Shown: positions 1 through 9,193, counted from the stretch's first letter. The stretch is DNA of 64,000 nucleotides from Planctomycetota bacterium (GCA_016350165.1 CP066225.1:4836001-4900000), one strand, 5' to 3'. Translations and numbers: made by a program. The notes: generated by a model from the sequence alone, not told the origin.

Positions 1-1
1 A

Positions 2-2680
2 GGTAATCAACTTGTCGATTCAATGTGGGTATATCCACCAAAGAACAATGTAGCCGGATCAGTTTTCTTCGACATGATCGAATTTACATCGCATGTAACC
101 AGCAAGAGAAATGCTGACGATCAGCTACCTTTCCTTAATAAGGAATATGAAGTTTGGGGTGAAAACGAAATCTCAAACCAATGGGGCCCACCTCTTCATT
201 GGCGTGCATTACAACCATCACGTTTGATAGCAGATAAAATTACCGATTCGCAAATCGAAACATTCGATAGAATTCTTCAACGTTATGACAATTGGATTCT
301 CAGCAACCAAAATGTAGACATTGATAATCAAGCATATCAGATACGACTTGCTAATCTTCAAAAAGCAATCAGCAAAGCAAAAAAAAGCTACGGCAAACTA
401 AACATTAAGCGTCTTTCCGATGGCACAATTGTTGGTAATGCGTTTTTCAGTGAACGTGATAAATACGATCCGCGTTTTGGCAGTTTACTTAAGAACGGCC
501 TTCCGCTCATGTTAGCCTTTGATTACAAAATCAACGGCAACACTGAAAGTAAACAAAAGCTCTTTGATTTCCTTGATTATATTCACGATCAGGGTTGGGC
601 GGACGGCAGCGCGATCGGCACAATTAATCACCAAACGAATAGCGTTTCTTCATATATCCATGCTGTAATGGTCATGCGTAAAGAATTGAAAGAAACTGGC
701 CGCCTTGCTCGTGAAATCGCAAAGATTCGCTGGTATTGTTTGTTTGGCAAAATCTATGATCCAAATCCACGTCAAGACGTAACCGCTGATACCGTGCGAA
801 CAAATCTACTCTATCATTTGCTTGTCATTCTCATGATGGATGATACGCCAGAAAAAGTAACAGCCATTCAAAACTATCTTGCATGGTTAGATTACGCACT
901 CGGTGTCATGCCCGGCTTCAAAGATACAATCAAGCCCGACTATCTCGGCTATCACCATCGCGGCGCATACCTCAACGCTTACTCATCTGAAGCGTATCAT
1001 GTGGCTTCTGTTGTCGCATATCTACTGCATGGCACACAGTTCTCCATGCCCGAAAATGCAACACACAACCTCAAGCAATCGCTTCTCACACTTAGAAGCA
1101 TTTCCCAAGTTTACGATACACCGCAAAGTGTTGCAGGTCGCTTTCCTCATAATATCAGACCACTTGCAAAGCTTCTTCCTGCATACGGCTATCTTTCATT
1201 CGATCAAGATTCAGAAAGTGCCAATCAGTACGATCCACAGATGATCGCCGCTTTCAAACGCCTTTGGCTAGCTGATCCAGAATTACTTCAAAGCGAACTG
1301 TTCCCCAAAGCTTTCAGTCGCATCAGCTACTACGACACACTCGGCGCAATTCAGCTAATGAACAAACTAGCTGCAGTTGAAGCATCTGCAGAAGCTGATC
1401 CAGAATTGACAACCTACAAGCCATATGCAGCTTTATTTGTACATCGCAAGGGCAATTGGCTTGCAAATGTTCATGGCTGGAGTCAGTATATTTGGGACTT
1501 TGAATCAAGTGCATCCGAAAACCTCTACGGTCGCTACTGGAGTTACGGTATGTTGCAAATCCTCGCAACAGGTAATCCAGTTAACACAATCGATAGTGGC
1601 ATTAACGTCGAGAATGGTTGGGATTGGAATAGACTTCCTGGCTCAACGACAAAACATTTAGACTTAGATGAACTAATTGTCGATCGTAAACCATCAGCTA
1701 ACTACAAAGAAGGTCGGCATCGCAATTTTTCCGATGAAACCTTTGTCGGCGGCGTCACATCACAAAACAAAGCAGGCATCTTTGCGATGAAGTTGCATGA
1801 CACTGCATATGATCCAACCTTCAAAGCACGCAAGTCATACTTCTTCTTTGATGACCGAATCATCTGTCTAGGCACTGGTATTCAAAACCAGGATTCGCAG
1901 CACAACACTGAAACAACTTTGTTCCAATTCAGCCTTAATAACCTCTCTAACCCGCTTGAAATGAGTGATAGTAATGACTTGCATGATAGTCATTTCACCC
2001 ACTCCATAACTACTTCACCAACTTACGGTTTCTGGCTTAAAGATCCAGCTGGTCACGGTTATATTATCAACAGCGAATCAAATGTTCAGGTTCGAATTGC
2101 AACTCAAATCTCTCGTAACCACGCAAACAAAAAGCGTACCGAAGGTGAGTATGCAACAGCATGGATCGATCATGGCAAAGCGCCTCAAAATGCTAGCTAC
2201 AACTACACCGTGATCATCAATGCAAACAAAAAGCGCTTGCAGGATTACGCAAAGAATCCACTGCACAAAGTTCTTCAGCAAGATAACCAGGCACATATTG
2301 TGTTTGATCAAAACAGCAATACTTACGGCTACGTTCTCTTTGAAGGATCAACTGCACTAAATCAAGGTCCTGTCGTCAAGACAAGCCGACCAACGATTGT
2401 TTATGCAAGTGAACAGTCAAGTGGAAGCATGACTTTGAGTGTAACCGATCCCGATATGAGGCGGCCGAAGCTTAACAATATGTCCAAGATGCCAATTACC
2501 GCACTGATTGCAGAAAGCCAACCAGCTCAAACAACAGTGACTTTACGTGGTCATTGGGCAATACCACAAAACAATTACAAAGCTCAGGTAACGCATAACG
2601 CAAACAATACAACCAGTATCGAACTGACTTGTGTTGATGCACAAACCTATGAACTCAAACTTGAACAACTGACAAAGTGA
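2..2680 (+). CDS. Chondroitin sulfate ABC lyase-like polysaccharide lyase (PL8), 5' truncated
   Basis: Eliminates uronic-acid-containing glycosaminoglycans (chondroitin or dermatan sulfate), probably outside the cytoplasm. The reading frame is open to the left edge (codons for GNQLVDS precede the first Met at 23), so the N-terminus, including any signal peptide and the carbohydrate-binding domain of the family, lies outside the window. Counting from Met 23, the alpha-toroid carries H311-H312 in YHHRGAY with Tyr residues within eight positions, R373 in AGRFPH and E494 in WDFES. From memory these match the His/Tyr/Arg/Glu tetrad of Proteus chondroitinase ABC. The C-terminal beta-sandwich has GWDWNRLPG, NTETTLFQF and TEGEYATAWIDH, all typical of PL8. 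It lies 48 bp upstream of a symporter and is followed by a sulfatase, as expected for a GAG-degradation module. PL8 assignment is firm; chondroitin versus hyaluronan preference is inferred from the ABC-lyase-like motifs and the sulfatase. Confidence 0.9.
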   Translation, partial: GNQLVDSMWVYPPKNNVAGSVFFDMIEFTSHVTSKRNADDQLPFLNKEYEVWGENEISNQWGPPLHWRALQPSRLIADKITDSQIETFDRILQRYDNWILSNQNVDIDNQAYQIRLANLQKAISKAKKSYGKLNIKRLSDGTIVGNAFFSERDKYDPRFGSLLKNGLPLMLAFDYKINGNTESKQKLFDFLDYIHDQGWADGSAIGTINHQTNSVSSYIHAVMVMRKELKETGRLAREIAKIRWYCLFGKIYDPNPRQDVTADTVRTNLLYHLLVILMMDDTPEKVTAIQNYLAWLDYALGVMPGFKDTIKPDYLGYHHRGAYLNAYSSEAYHVASVVAYLLHGTQFSMPENATHNLKQSLLTLRSISQVYDTPQSVAGRFPHNIRPLAKLLPAYGYLSFDQDSESANQYDPQMIAAFKRLWLADPELLQSELFPKAFSRISYYDTLGAIQLMNKLAAVEASAEADPELTTYKPYAALFVHRKGNWLANVHGWSQYIWDFESSASENLYGRYWSYGMLQILATGNPVNTIDSGINVENGWDWNRLPGSTTKHLDLDELIVDRKPSANYKEGRHRNFSDETFVGGVTSQNKAGIFAMKLHDTAYDPTFKARKSYFFFDDRIICLGTGIQNQDSQHNTETTLFQFSLNNLSNPLEMSDSNDLHDSHFTHSITTSPTYGFWLKDPAGHGYIINSESNVQVRIATQISRNHANKKRTEGEYATAWIDHGKAPQNASYNYTVIINANKKRLQDYAKNPLHKVLQQDNQAHIVFDQNSNTYGYVLFEGSTALNQGPVVKTSRPTIVYASEQSSGSMTLSVTDPDMRRPKLNNMSKMPITALIAESQPAQTTVTLRGHWAIPQNNYKAQVTHNANNTTSIELTCVDAQTYELKLEQLTK

Positions 2681-2728
2681 TTCGTCGCAAACTGCAATCA
2701 CCTAACGATCAAATACAGTGGATGAATA

Positions 2729-4606
2729 ATGAGTGAACAAGATTTTAGTAAGCTGATTGAATATGCCGTCGTCGGCGGATATTTGCTAATTCTCATTGGG
2801 GTCGGCCTCGTCTTTAGACGACTGAATCGCAATGTGAATGACTATTTCCGTAACGGTTGCCGCGGTAAGTGGTGGCTCGTCGGTATGAGTGCTTTCATGA
2901 CAACCTTCAGCGCATGGACATTCGTCGGTGCTGCTGGCATGGCCTACATGAGTGGATGGAGCGTCATCATCATGTTTGGCGCTAATATCGCTGCTTTCCT
3001 CATTAACGCAGCGTTTCTTGCACCATGGTTCAGGCAGTTACGGGCAACAACAGCACCTGAAATTATCAAGAAGCGTTTCGGTACTGGAACGCAGCAGTTT
3101 TACAGTTGGATTACTGTTGTTTTCCAACTCATTATGTCATCGGTTCACTTGTTAAGTTTGTCAGTGATCATTTCCGCGATATTCGGCTTCCCAACGCACT
3201 ATGTCATCGGCATCATCGGTGCGGTTGTTCTCTTCTACTCACTCTTCGGTGGTAGTTGGGGCATTATGGCAAACGACTTCATTCAAAGCCTGATTCTCCT
3301 GCCAATGACTGTGCTCGTTGCAGTGCTTTGTCTCTACAAGATTGGTGGCGTCGGTGAGATGTTCAACATGATTCAGGAGCAAGGCCTCACCGCTGACTAT
3401 CAGTTCATCAATGAACCACTCGAAAAATTCGCTTTCTATTACACATGGGCATGGTCCATCGCGATCTTCATCAAGAACATGATGGTCTTCAACTCCATGA
3501 CCCAAGCACCACGTTACTTCTCCGTTAAGGACGGTAAAGAAGCACGCAAAGCAGCATTGCTCGCTTCAGCTCTCTATATCGGCGGTTGCGTTTTCTGGTT
3601 CATTCCCCCAATCACAGCAAGACTTCTGTTTAACGATCAAGTACTCGCATTTGATGGCATTCTTCCAAAATATGAAGAAGCTTCATATGCAATCGCAAGT
3701 CTCAATCTCCTGCCACTGGGAATGACAGGTCTCATGGCAGTTGCAATGTTTGCTGCGACGACCAGTTCAATGGACTCCGGTCTTAACCGTAATGCCGCGG
3801 TTTTCACCAAAGATATTTACCCAACTTTCTGTAGTTGGTTTGGATTCAATCCTGTAGAAGATAAGTTATTGCTCCGAGTCGGGCAGGGCTTCACACTTGC
3901 CATGGGTTTGTCAATTATCAGCATTGCCTATTACTTCTTCTTTGCGGGTGGGCGAGGTGTATTCCAACTCATGCTCGACATCGGTGCAATGCTTGGTGTG
4001 CCAATGACAACACCACTTCTGATGGGTCTTTTCTTGAAGCGTTCACCTAGTTGGGCGGCGATCGTCTCCGTTTGTGCAGCGGGCGTGACATCCTTCCTCG
4101 GCTTTATCGCTGGTCCAAAGGAAACAGATACACTTTATACAATCATCAACAGCTTACCTGCATGGCTTGACTGGCTACACTTGCAGGAAAAATGGTTGCT
4201 CGAGTACAAGATCTTCGTCAATATCGGTGTAGGTGTTGTGGCATACCTATCCACCATGCCGTTCTGGTTTACTGCTTCTGATGCTTACAGAAAACAAGCT
4301 GATGATTTCTTCAAAACTATGCGTACACCAATCGACTTTGATAAGGAAGTTGGCGATGCGAATGATGGTCAGCAGGGTAAGATCGTTGGTTCAATTTGCA
4401 TGTTCATTGGCGGTTGCATCTCAGCATTGATTCTTATCCCGGGTAATACATGGGGTATTGATGGGCGACTTGGTATTCTCTTCGTCGGTGGTGTTGTCGC
4501 AGCAGTTGGCACACTCCTCTACTTCAGTGGTAGAAAACATGATGCTAAACAGCTGATCAAAAAAGCAGCTGAGGCAGAACAAGCTGAAGAGGTTGCTGCA
4601 AAGTAA
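2729..4606 (+). CDS. Sodium:solute symporter (SSS family)
   Basis: Inner-membrane Na+-coupled importer of 625 residues with about 13-15 hydrophobic segments. The N-terminus shows the SSS pattern: a first helix, then NDYFRNGCRGKWWLVGMSAFMT, of which the NDYF...G and W..GMS core is diagnostic, then SAWTFVG. Further on are FAATTSSMDSGLNRNAAVFTKDIY, where the TSSMDSGLNR core marks the late helices of the family, and TPLLMGLF. The tail (about residues 600-625) is charged and Ala/Glu/Lys rich. The gene starts 48 bp after the chondroitin lyase and ends 48 bp before a sulfatase, so it probably imports the unsaturated disaccharide or monosaccharide products. Substrate specificity cannot be read from the sequence; family assignment is firm. 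Confidence 0.9.
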   Translation: MSEQDFSKLIEYAVVGGYLLILIGVGLVFRRLNRNVNDYFRNGCRGKWWLVGMSAFMTTFSAWTFVGAAGMAYMSGWSVIIMFGANIAAFLINAAFLAPWFRQLRATTAPEIIKKRFGTGTQQFYSWITVVFQLIMSSVHLLSLSVIISAIFGFPTHYVIGIIGAVVLFYSLFGGSWGIMANDFIQSLILLPMTVLVAVLCLYKIGGVGEMFNMIQEQGLTADYQFINEPLEKFAFYYTWAWSIAIFIKNMMVFNSMTQAPRYFSVKDGKEARKAALLASALYIGGCVFWFIPPITARLLFNDQVLAFDGILPKYEEASYAIASLNLLPLGMTGLMAVAMFAATTSSMDSGLNRNAAVFTKDIYPTFCSWFGFNPVEDKLLLRVGQGFTLAMGLSIISIAYYFFFAGGRGVFQLMLDIGAMLGVPMTTPLLMGLFLKRSPSWAAIVSVCAAGVTSFLGFIAGPKETDTLYTIINSLPAWLDWLHLQEKWLLEYKIFVNIGVGVVAYLSTMPFWFTASDAYRKQADDFFKTMRTPIDFDKEVGDANDGQQGKIVGSICMFIGGCISALILIPGNTWGIDGRLGILFVGGVVAAVGTLLYFSGRKHDAKQLIKKAAEAEQAEEVAAK

Positions 4607-4654
4607 TCAGTAACGCTTTGATTGTTGAAAATAAAGCAATAAAAGGTCATTGCA

Positions 4655-6208
4655 ATGGATAAGCAAAATATTGTATCGAGGCGTGAGTTTTTAAAAGCAG
4701 CAGGTGTTACTGGCGCATCACTTGCCGCTGCGGGTTGTTCGATTGAGTCATTTTTTCATCCGACTGCGAGCAACAGTAAACTCAAAGGTCGCCCCAATGT
4801 GCTGGTGATTAAATCAGATGAACATAATCCGTTCATTAGTTCGGTTGAAAAGCATCCGTTCGTAAAGACACCGAACATGCAGCACATGGCAGATAATGGT
4901 ACTTACTACAAGAGTCATTACTGTCCGTCACCGTTAAGTCAGCCTTCACGCTCTGCATATCAAGCAGGTAAACGCGCACACGAGATTCAGGTTTACAATA
5001 ACTGCGGCATTTTCCATTTTGATTATCCGAGTTACGGCCAAGTGCTTCGTGAACAGGGTGTTTACACCGTGCACATAGGTAAGGTCGATTCATACCAGGC
5101 AGCTGAGAAATTAGGTTTCTCTGAAATGCATCGATTGAATTGGGATTCAGTTCGTGATCCTGGTGACTTGAATTTCGGCAGAAAGCCGTTGACTGTGCGC
5201 CCGCTTGAAAACTATCAAGGTATACCACGTCACACGTTGTATGGTTTGAAGAAAGATGCGTACAAGAAGGATGAGCCGAGCTTTGCGCTGGCGAAAGAGT
5301 GGATTAAAACCAAGGGTACATCATTGGATAAGCCTTGGGTGATGGAGATTAATACATCGAAGCCACACTTCCCGATGCAGAGTACGAAAGAATTTTGGGA
5401 CATGTATGAAGGGCATGATGATCTGCCCGAGCATGATAAATATGCTGAATCAGCGCAACATCCGTTTTCAAAGGATTTGCGTGCACACTTCCAGACAGAC
5501 AAATTCCCTGAGTCATCAATTCGTGGCTTGCGTCGCGGATATTACGCAAATGTGAGTTATCTTGACCGTAAGATCGGTGAAGTCATTGATGTGCTGAAGG
5601 AAAATGGTCTGCTTGAAAATACGATTATTGTTTATACATCTGACCACGGTGAGATGTTGGGCAAATTTGGTATGTGGTGGAAGAGTAGTTTGTATGATGA
5701 CTCGGCACGCGTGCCTTGTATTGTTTGCGGCCCGGGTTTTGATAAGGGAATCGTTGATAATACCGCGGTGGATCAGTTTGATTTGCTGGCATCGATTTTC
5801 CACGCTGTGGGCGCGAAGTTGCCGGAGGACTGGTCGGGTGATGCGATGCAGACACTTGAACAGAATGATGACAAGCACACGGCGTTCTGTGAATATCATG
5901 GTCATGGTGTGAGAGCGAGTGGGTATGTATTGCGTCGCGGTCGCTGGAAATACATTTATAACTGTGATGCACCGAATCAGTTGTTTGATATTGAAACCGA
6001 TCCGCAGGAGACGAAGGATGTGATTGCGAAACATCCAAATCTTGCGAAGGATTTGCATCAAGATTTGCTGAAATACTGTGATCCGGAAGTTGAAAATCAG
6101 CGGACGGAAGCATTTATTGCGAAGCAGTTTGAAGCAGTTAAGAATGATCCGGATCTTGAATTCCTTGATGGTGGCCATGCAGTGCGCAAGGGTGCGACGA
6201 TGCACTAA
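4655..6208 (+). CDS. S-type sulfatase with Tat/lipoprotein-like signal
   Basis: Sulfatase of 517 residues, probably desulfating chondroitin or dermatan sulfate fragments. The N-terminus has SRREFLKAAG, a twin-arginine motif, followed by LAAAGC, a lipobox-like Cys at about residue 27, so Tat export with possible lipidation is likely. The formylglycine motif is S95-Q-P-S-R99 followed by SAYQAGKR. A Cys sits at residue 90 but lacks the P/R spacing, so the modified residue should be Ser95, the serine-type class that needs a radical-SAM anSME-type maturase. YTSDHGEMLGKFGMWWKSS supplies the C-terminal metal ligands (SDHG). RBS-like AAAGG lies about 9 nt before the ATG. It is the third gene of the PL8-SSS-sulfatase cluster and is followed by a strong terminator. 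No maturase gene is in the window. Confidence 0.92.
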   Translation: MDKQNIVSRREFLKAAGVTGASLAAAGCSIESFFHPTASNSKLKGRPNVLVIKSDEHNPFISSVEKHPFVKTPNMQHMADNGTYYKSHYCPSPLSQPSRSAYQAGKRAHEIQVYNNCGIFHFDYPSYGQVLREQGVYTVHIGKVDSYQAAEKLGFSEMHRLNWDSVRDPGDLNFGRKPLTVRPLENYQGIPRHTLYGLKKDAYKKDEPSFALAKEWIKTKGTSLDKPWVMEINTSKPHFPMQSTKEFWDMYEGHDDLPEHDKYAESAQHPFSKDLRAHFQTDKFPESSIRGLRRGYYANVSYLDRKIGEVIDVLKENGLLENTIIVYTSDHGEMLGKFGMWWKSSLYDDSARVPCIVCGPGFDKGIVDNTAVDQFDLLASIFHAVGAKLPEDWSGDAMQTLEQNDDKHTAFCEYHGHGVRASGYVLRRGRWKYIYNCDAPNQLFDIETDPQETKDVIAKHPNLAKDLHQDLLKYCDPEVENQRTEAFIAKQFEAVKNDPDLEFLDGGHAVRKGATMH

Positions 6209-6250
6209 AACAAATACAAATACTAATGCTAACTGTCATTAGGTATAACG

Positions 6251-6290
6251 AAGAAACTGTCCCATGGATGTGGGGCAGTTTCTTTTTTTT
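6251..6290 (+). terminator. Rho-independent terminator after the sulfatase gene
   Basis: AAGAAACTG-T-CCC and GGG-G-CAGTTTCTT form a 13-bp stem (one T-G pair) around a short loop, followed by eight T. It closes the PL8-symporter-sulfatase transcription unit. Confidence 0.88.
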
Positions 6291-6740
6291 GTGTTTGTGC
6301 GCGCGTTTTGTTTGAAAGTTGGTTTTTAAGATGGTCATAAAAGTGGGTTTTAGAAATGTGGTGATGCGCGTCTTAGTCAAATGGGTGATTGATATTGTTA
6401 AGTTGAGATCAAAATAAAGGACTTATGGAAGTTGAGCTTCGGTTTTGTGCGCACGAATGTGAAAGTCTATTGAATTTCGATGATTTACCCTAATCGAAAT
6501 TTGTCGGAAAACGTGTGTAAATGGGTAGAAATGACTTGTTTTGGGTTATAAATTGATCGAAATGGGTGAAGAATTGCATGCTATTTTTGGCAAAAGTCGG
6601 TTTTTTGCGCGCGTTTTGAGAAGTGGTTAGTTTGGTATGAGATTTGCATTTGGTAGGCGATGGTTTAAGTTCGCGTTGAGATAAATTATGATATTTGTGA
6701 TAAGTCATGCTCTGGTATTGAGAAGGCTTTTGATTTTGTA
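6291..6740 (+). repeat. Gene-free stretch: degenerate GCGCGC-containing intergenic element, copy 1
   Basis: No convincing ORF. The stretch shares ordered blocks with 39053-39430 and, inverted, 57986-58323. TTTGTGCGCGCGTTTTG at 6294 is followed by GAAAGTTGGTTTTT, matching GAAGTTGGTTTTTTGAATG near 39080. TTTTGTGCGCACGA lies near 6444, GATGATTTACCC near 6480, AAATGGGTAGAAATG near 6520 and TTTTGCGCGCGTTTTGAG near 6603, followed by TTTGGTATGAGATTTGC near 6631. Function unknown; it could be a decayed mobile element, a structured RNA or a protein-binding array. The last 20 bp before 6761 contain the RBS (GAGAGG) of the next gene. Confidence 0.55.
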
Positions 6741-6760
6741 ACGCTCTGAGAGGATAGAAA

Positions 6761-7483
6761 ATGGTTAATCGGAGTGATAGAAATAAAGTCATTGCTGTGA
6801 TCGAGCAGTTTGTGAATGAAGAGATTAAGGAAGATGAATTCATTTTTCGACTGGGTAATATTTATGATGATACAGACGACGATTCTTTGAAGTTGCTACT
6901 CACTGAAAAAAGTCCGATCAAGTGGGGGAGTATGTATTGTGGTGATCGTGATACATGGAATACTCTGGAGCGTTTGAGATTGTTCTTGAGTTCAGATGCA
7001 TGTGTAGGGATCAATCATACAGTTCGATATTCGTGGTTGCGGATTATCAGCATTATGTTGCTGCTAACATGGGGATCAATGATATTCATCTACGAGTGGG
7101 ATGTTGTCTTTACGATTGGGAGTTTGTTGTTAGGGTTACCAGCGATTGGGATGGGTTATTGTTGGTGGCGCAAATTACAGATGCTCAAGCGAGATTATGC
7201 GAAGGATGCAAGTGTTTTGCAGCCATTCAATAGCTACGAGCAAATTCGTGAAGTCTATACGAAGGTTGGTGATTTTAAGAAGCGACAAATGAAGCGTATG
7301 GAAAATAATCGTACGTTGTTCGATTGTGTGTTTTATGGTGTATTTAGAGTTCTAATCTTTTTGTTAGTCATGTTATTGTTGATGAGTATGTTTGCAGGTG
7401 GTGCTTTGGTTGTGTTGTTGATTTGTTTGCTGCCAATTTCTGTGTCTTGGCTATCAGTTGACAGTGAGCAGGTTAGCGTTTGA
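6761..7483 (+). CDS. Tandem small membrane protein of unknown function, paralogue 1 of 3
   Basis: A 240-residue protein I do not recognise. It has an acidic, probably cytoplasmic N-terminal part (about residues 1-85), a hydrophobic pair near residues 88-105 and 112-132, a soluble loop containing QPFNSYEQIREVYTKVGDFKK, and a second hydrophobic pair in the last 50 residues. The same layout and motif recur in the next two genes (QPFGSYGELRRVYETVGDFKK and QPFGNFREMLRVRRKVKGFKK), so the three arose by tandem duplication. RBS GAGAGG precedes the ATG by about 7 nt. The opening residues MVNRSDR are also conserved and help fix the starts of the other two copies. Location inner membrane; role unknown. 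Confidence 0.8.
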   Translation: MVNRSDRNKVIAVIEQFVNEEIKEDEFIFRLGNIYDDTDDDSLKLLLTEKSPIKWGSMYCGDRDTWNTLERLRLFLSSDACVGINHTVRYSWLRIISIMLLLTWGSMIFIYEWDVVFTIGSLLLGLPAIGMGYCWWRKLQMLKRDYAKDASVLQPFNSYEQIREVYTKVGDFKKRQMKRMENNRTLFDCVFYGVFRVLIFLLVMLLLMSMFAGGALVVLLICLLPISVSWLSVDSEQVSV

Positions 7484-7504
7484 TTTATGCTGGGAGCGAA
7501 GCGT

Positions 7505-8281
7505 ATGGTAGTTCGTTCGGAACGGGACTGGATGATTTTTTTGATTGATGGTTATCTTGATGAAGATATCAAGCATGATGATTTTGTGATGAAGATGCAG
7601 GATCTGTTGCGTGATACGAATGATCGATCGATTCAGATGTGTGCTGCGTATTGGAAGGGTGAGATTGAGGAGTGGGATGATTGGGAAGATGTTGGTGATG
7701 ATCGGGATGGGTGGGATTTGGTGCAAAGGGTGTTATTGTTTTTACATTCGAATGAGGAGCTGAAATGCAAAGAATTATCGCGGTGGTCATTGCGTCAGGT
7801 TGTTGGTGGGGTGTTAGCTGTGATTTGGTGTGCTGCGATCTATAGGATGATGGGAACGATTGGATTTGACTGGGGGATTTATAGTTTGATTCAGCTATGT
7901 ATGAATGTTTTGCTGTTAGGATTGTTTTGGTGGTTTCTTGTTGATGAGCGGAAGATGTGGGAGGGGGTGAGTAAGAGTACGAAGAGGAGTCAGCCGTTTG
8001 GGAGTTATGGTGAGTTGCGACGTGTTTATGAAACGGTGGGTGATTTTAAGAAACAAAAATTTAAGGGACGCGTACATATTCAAACTGGTGGATGGTTGAA
8101 ACGGCTATGGGATAAATTCTTTCTAGGGAGTCTGCTGTTTTATGCTGTGTTTTATGTGGTATTGATTGGGGCATTGTATTTTTATTTGCTTTGTTTTGGG
8201 TTGATGGTTGCAGTGGGGACGTTGCCGATTAAGGGGCAGTGTTATTCGTGTAACGATGTTGTTGAGACGGTTGGGTCATAA
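7505..8281 (+). CDS. Tandem small membrane protein of unknown function, paralogue 2 of 3
   Basis: 258 residues in the same family as the flanking genes: acidic N-terminal part, two hydrophobic segments near residues 100-145, a QPFGSYGELRRVYETVGDFKK loop, and a C-terminal hydrophobic segment. An upstream in-frame ATG exists at 7487. I chose 7505 because GGGAG lies 8 nt before it and because MVVRSERD then lines up with the MVNRSDR and MVNRLDR openings of the other copies. It follows copy 1 by 21 bp, so co-transcription is likely. DDWEDVGDDRDGWDLVQRVLLF in the N-terminal part has a counterpart in copy 3 (WEGACDDVYGWNVAQRVLLF), making copies 2 and 3 closer to each other than to copy 1. Confidence 0.8.
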   Translation: MVVRSERDWMIFLIDGYLDEDIKHDDFVMKMQDLLRDTNDRSIQMCAAYWKGEIEEWDDWEDVGDDRDGWDLVQRVLLFLHSNEELKCKELSRWSLRQVVGGVLAVIWCAAIYRMMGTIGFDWGIYSLIQLCMNVLLLGLFWWFLVDERKMWEGVSKSTKRSQPFGSYGELRRVYETVGDFKKQKFKGRVHIQTGGWLKRLWDKFFLGSLLFYAVFYVVLIGALYFYLLCFGLMVAVGTLPIKGQCYSCNDVVETVGS

Positions 8282-8308
8282 GGTTGTTTGAATCGGGAGT
8301 GCATGGCT

Positions 8309-9109
8309 ATGGTAAATCGGCTAGATCGTGATCGGATGATTGGACTCATTGAGTCAAATCTAAAGGATCCGTCGAAGTGCGAAGAAAAATGGAAAATGAT
8401 GGCTGTATTGGTGGATGTGACGAATGATGAGTCGCTCAAGTTGTGTTATCAATATTGGGTGGAAGAGTTTGATGATATGGATTTGTGGGAAGGGGCTTGT
8501 GATGATGTTTATGGGTGGAATGTGGCACAACGAGTTTTATTGTTTTTTCACTCGGATGAGGAGTTGGAGTGTGTGACGCAGTGGAAGTGGTCGATGCGGC
8601 AAATAGGAGCATCGGTATTGTTGGTGGCTTGGTTTATATGGGCATATTTTGTGGGGCTTGAGCATGCACTATTCAAGATGGGGTGGATTCACATTTTTAT
8701 GTCAGCAGCATTGTCAGGCTTGTGGAGCTGGGAATATCGTGAGAGGAATGAGTTGTGGGGACGGTTTGGAGATCGTGCGAAGCTTAGTCAGCCATTTGGA
8801 AATTTTCGTGAGATGTTGCGTGTGAGGCGTAAGGTAAAGGGGTTTAAAAAGAAAAGTCTAATACTAAAAGAACAAAAACTTCGTTTGAATTGGTTAATGC
8901 ACATCGGTCGAGTGATTGGGTATTTGGTTGTGTATAGCATGATTACATGGGCATTGATTTCGTTGGTTTGGTTGACTACGTTTTGTATGCCTGTGATCTT
9001 ATTGGTTGGAATGATGCCGACGAGAGTGAAGGGGTATCGATTGCAGGGTGATAGTGGTAGTGAGGTTATGAATAGGAATATGGTGGGTGGTGTTGAAGGG
9101 GCAAGGTGA
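8309..9109 (+). CDS. Tandem small membrane protein of unknown function, paralogue 3 of 3
   Basis: 266 residues, same architecture as the two genes upstream: an N-terminal acidic part with WNVAQRVLLFFHSDEELE, two hydrophobic segments around residues 105-150, a QPFGNFREML motif and a final hydrophobic segment near residues 210-240. Start 8309 is preferred over the in-frame ATG at 8288 because GGGAG precedes it by about 9 nt and the protein then opens MVNRLDRDRM like copy 1. The spacer from copy 2 is 27 bp, supporting one operon. The C-terminal tail after the last hydrophobic segment is longer and Gly/Ser rich. Function unknown. Confidence 0.78.
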   Translation: MVNRLDRDRMIGLIESNLKDPSKCEEKWKMMAVLVDVTNDESLKLCYQYWVEEFDDMDLWEGACDDVYGWNVAQRVLLFFHSDEELECVTQWKWSMRQIGASVLLVAWFIWAYFVGLEHALFKMGWIHIFMSAALSGLWSWEYRERNELWGRFGDRAKLSQPFGNFREMLRVRRKVKGFKKKSLILKEQKLRLNWLMHIGRVIGYLVVYSMITWALISLVWLTTFCMPVILLVGMMPTRVKGYRLQGDSGSEVMNRNMVGGVEGAR

Positions 9110-9150
9110 TGTGGAGACGAGGGGTGAGGGGATGCTGGATGTGAGATTTC

Positions 9151-9193
9151 GGTGATTAACACCAAAGGTTAGTTGTTTCACTAAAGCGTATCG
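9151..9193 (+). repeat. Dispersed stem-loop repeat with AGCGTATCG tail, copy 1
   Basis: GGTG-ATTAA-CACC hairpin, then AAGGTTAG, then the conserved 21-nt tail at 9173-9193 (TTGTTTCACT followed by AAAGCGTATCG). The same tail recurs at 39498, 40575 and, inverted, at 56176, 56263 and 56311. Downstream TTGGTTGG is also shared with the copy at 40531. Confidence 0.75.

Noticed and set aside
903-1244. ORF inside the PL8 gene in another frame
   Set aside because: Shadow of the PL8 coding sequence with low-complexity His/Ser composition and no RBS.
4922-4951. Cys-type formylglycine motif starting at Cys90 of the sulfatase
   Set aside because: C90-P-S-P-L lacks the Arg at the fifth position; the S95-Q-P-S-R99 motif fits instead.
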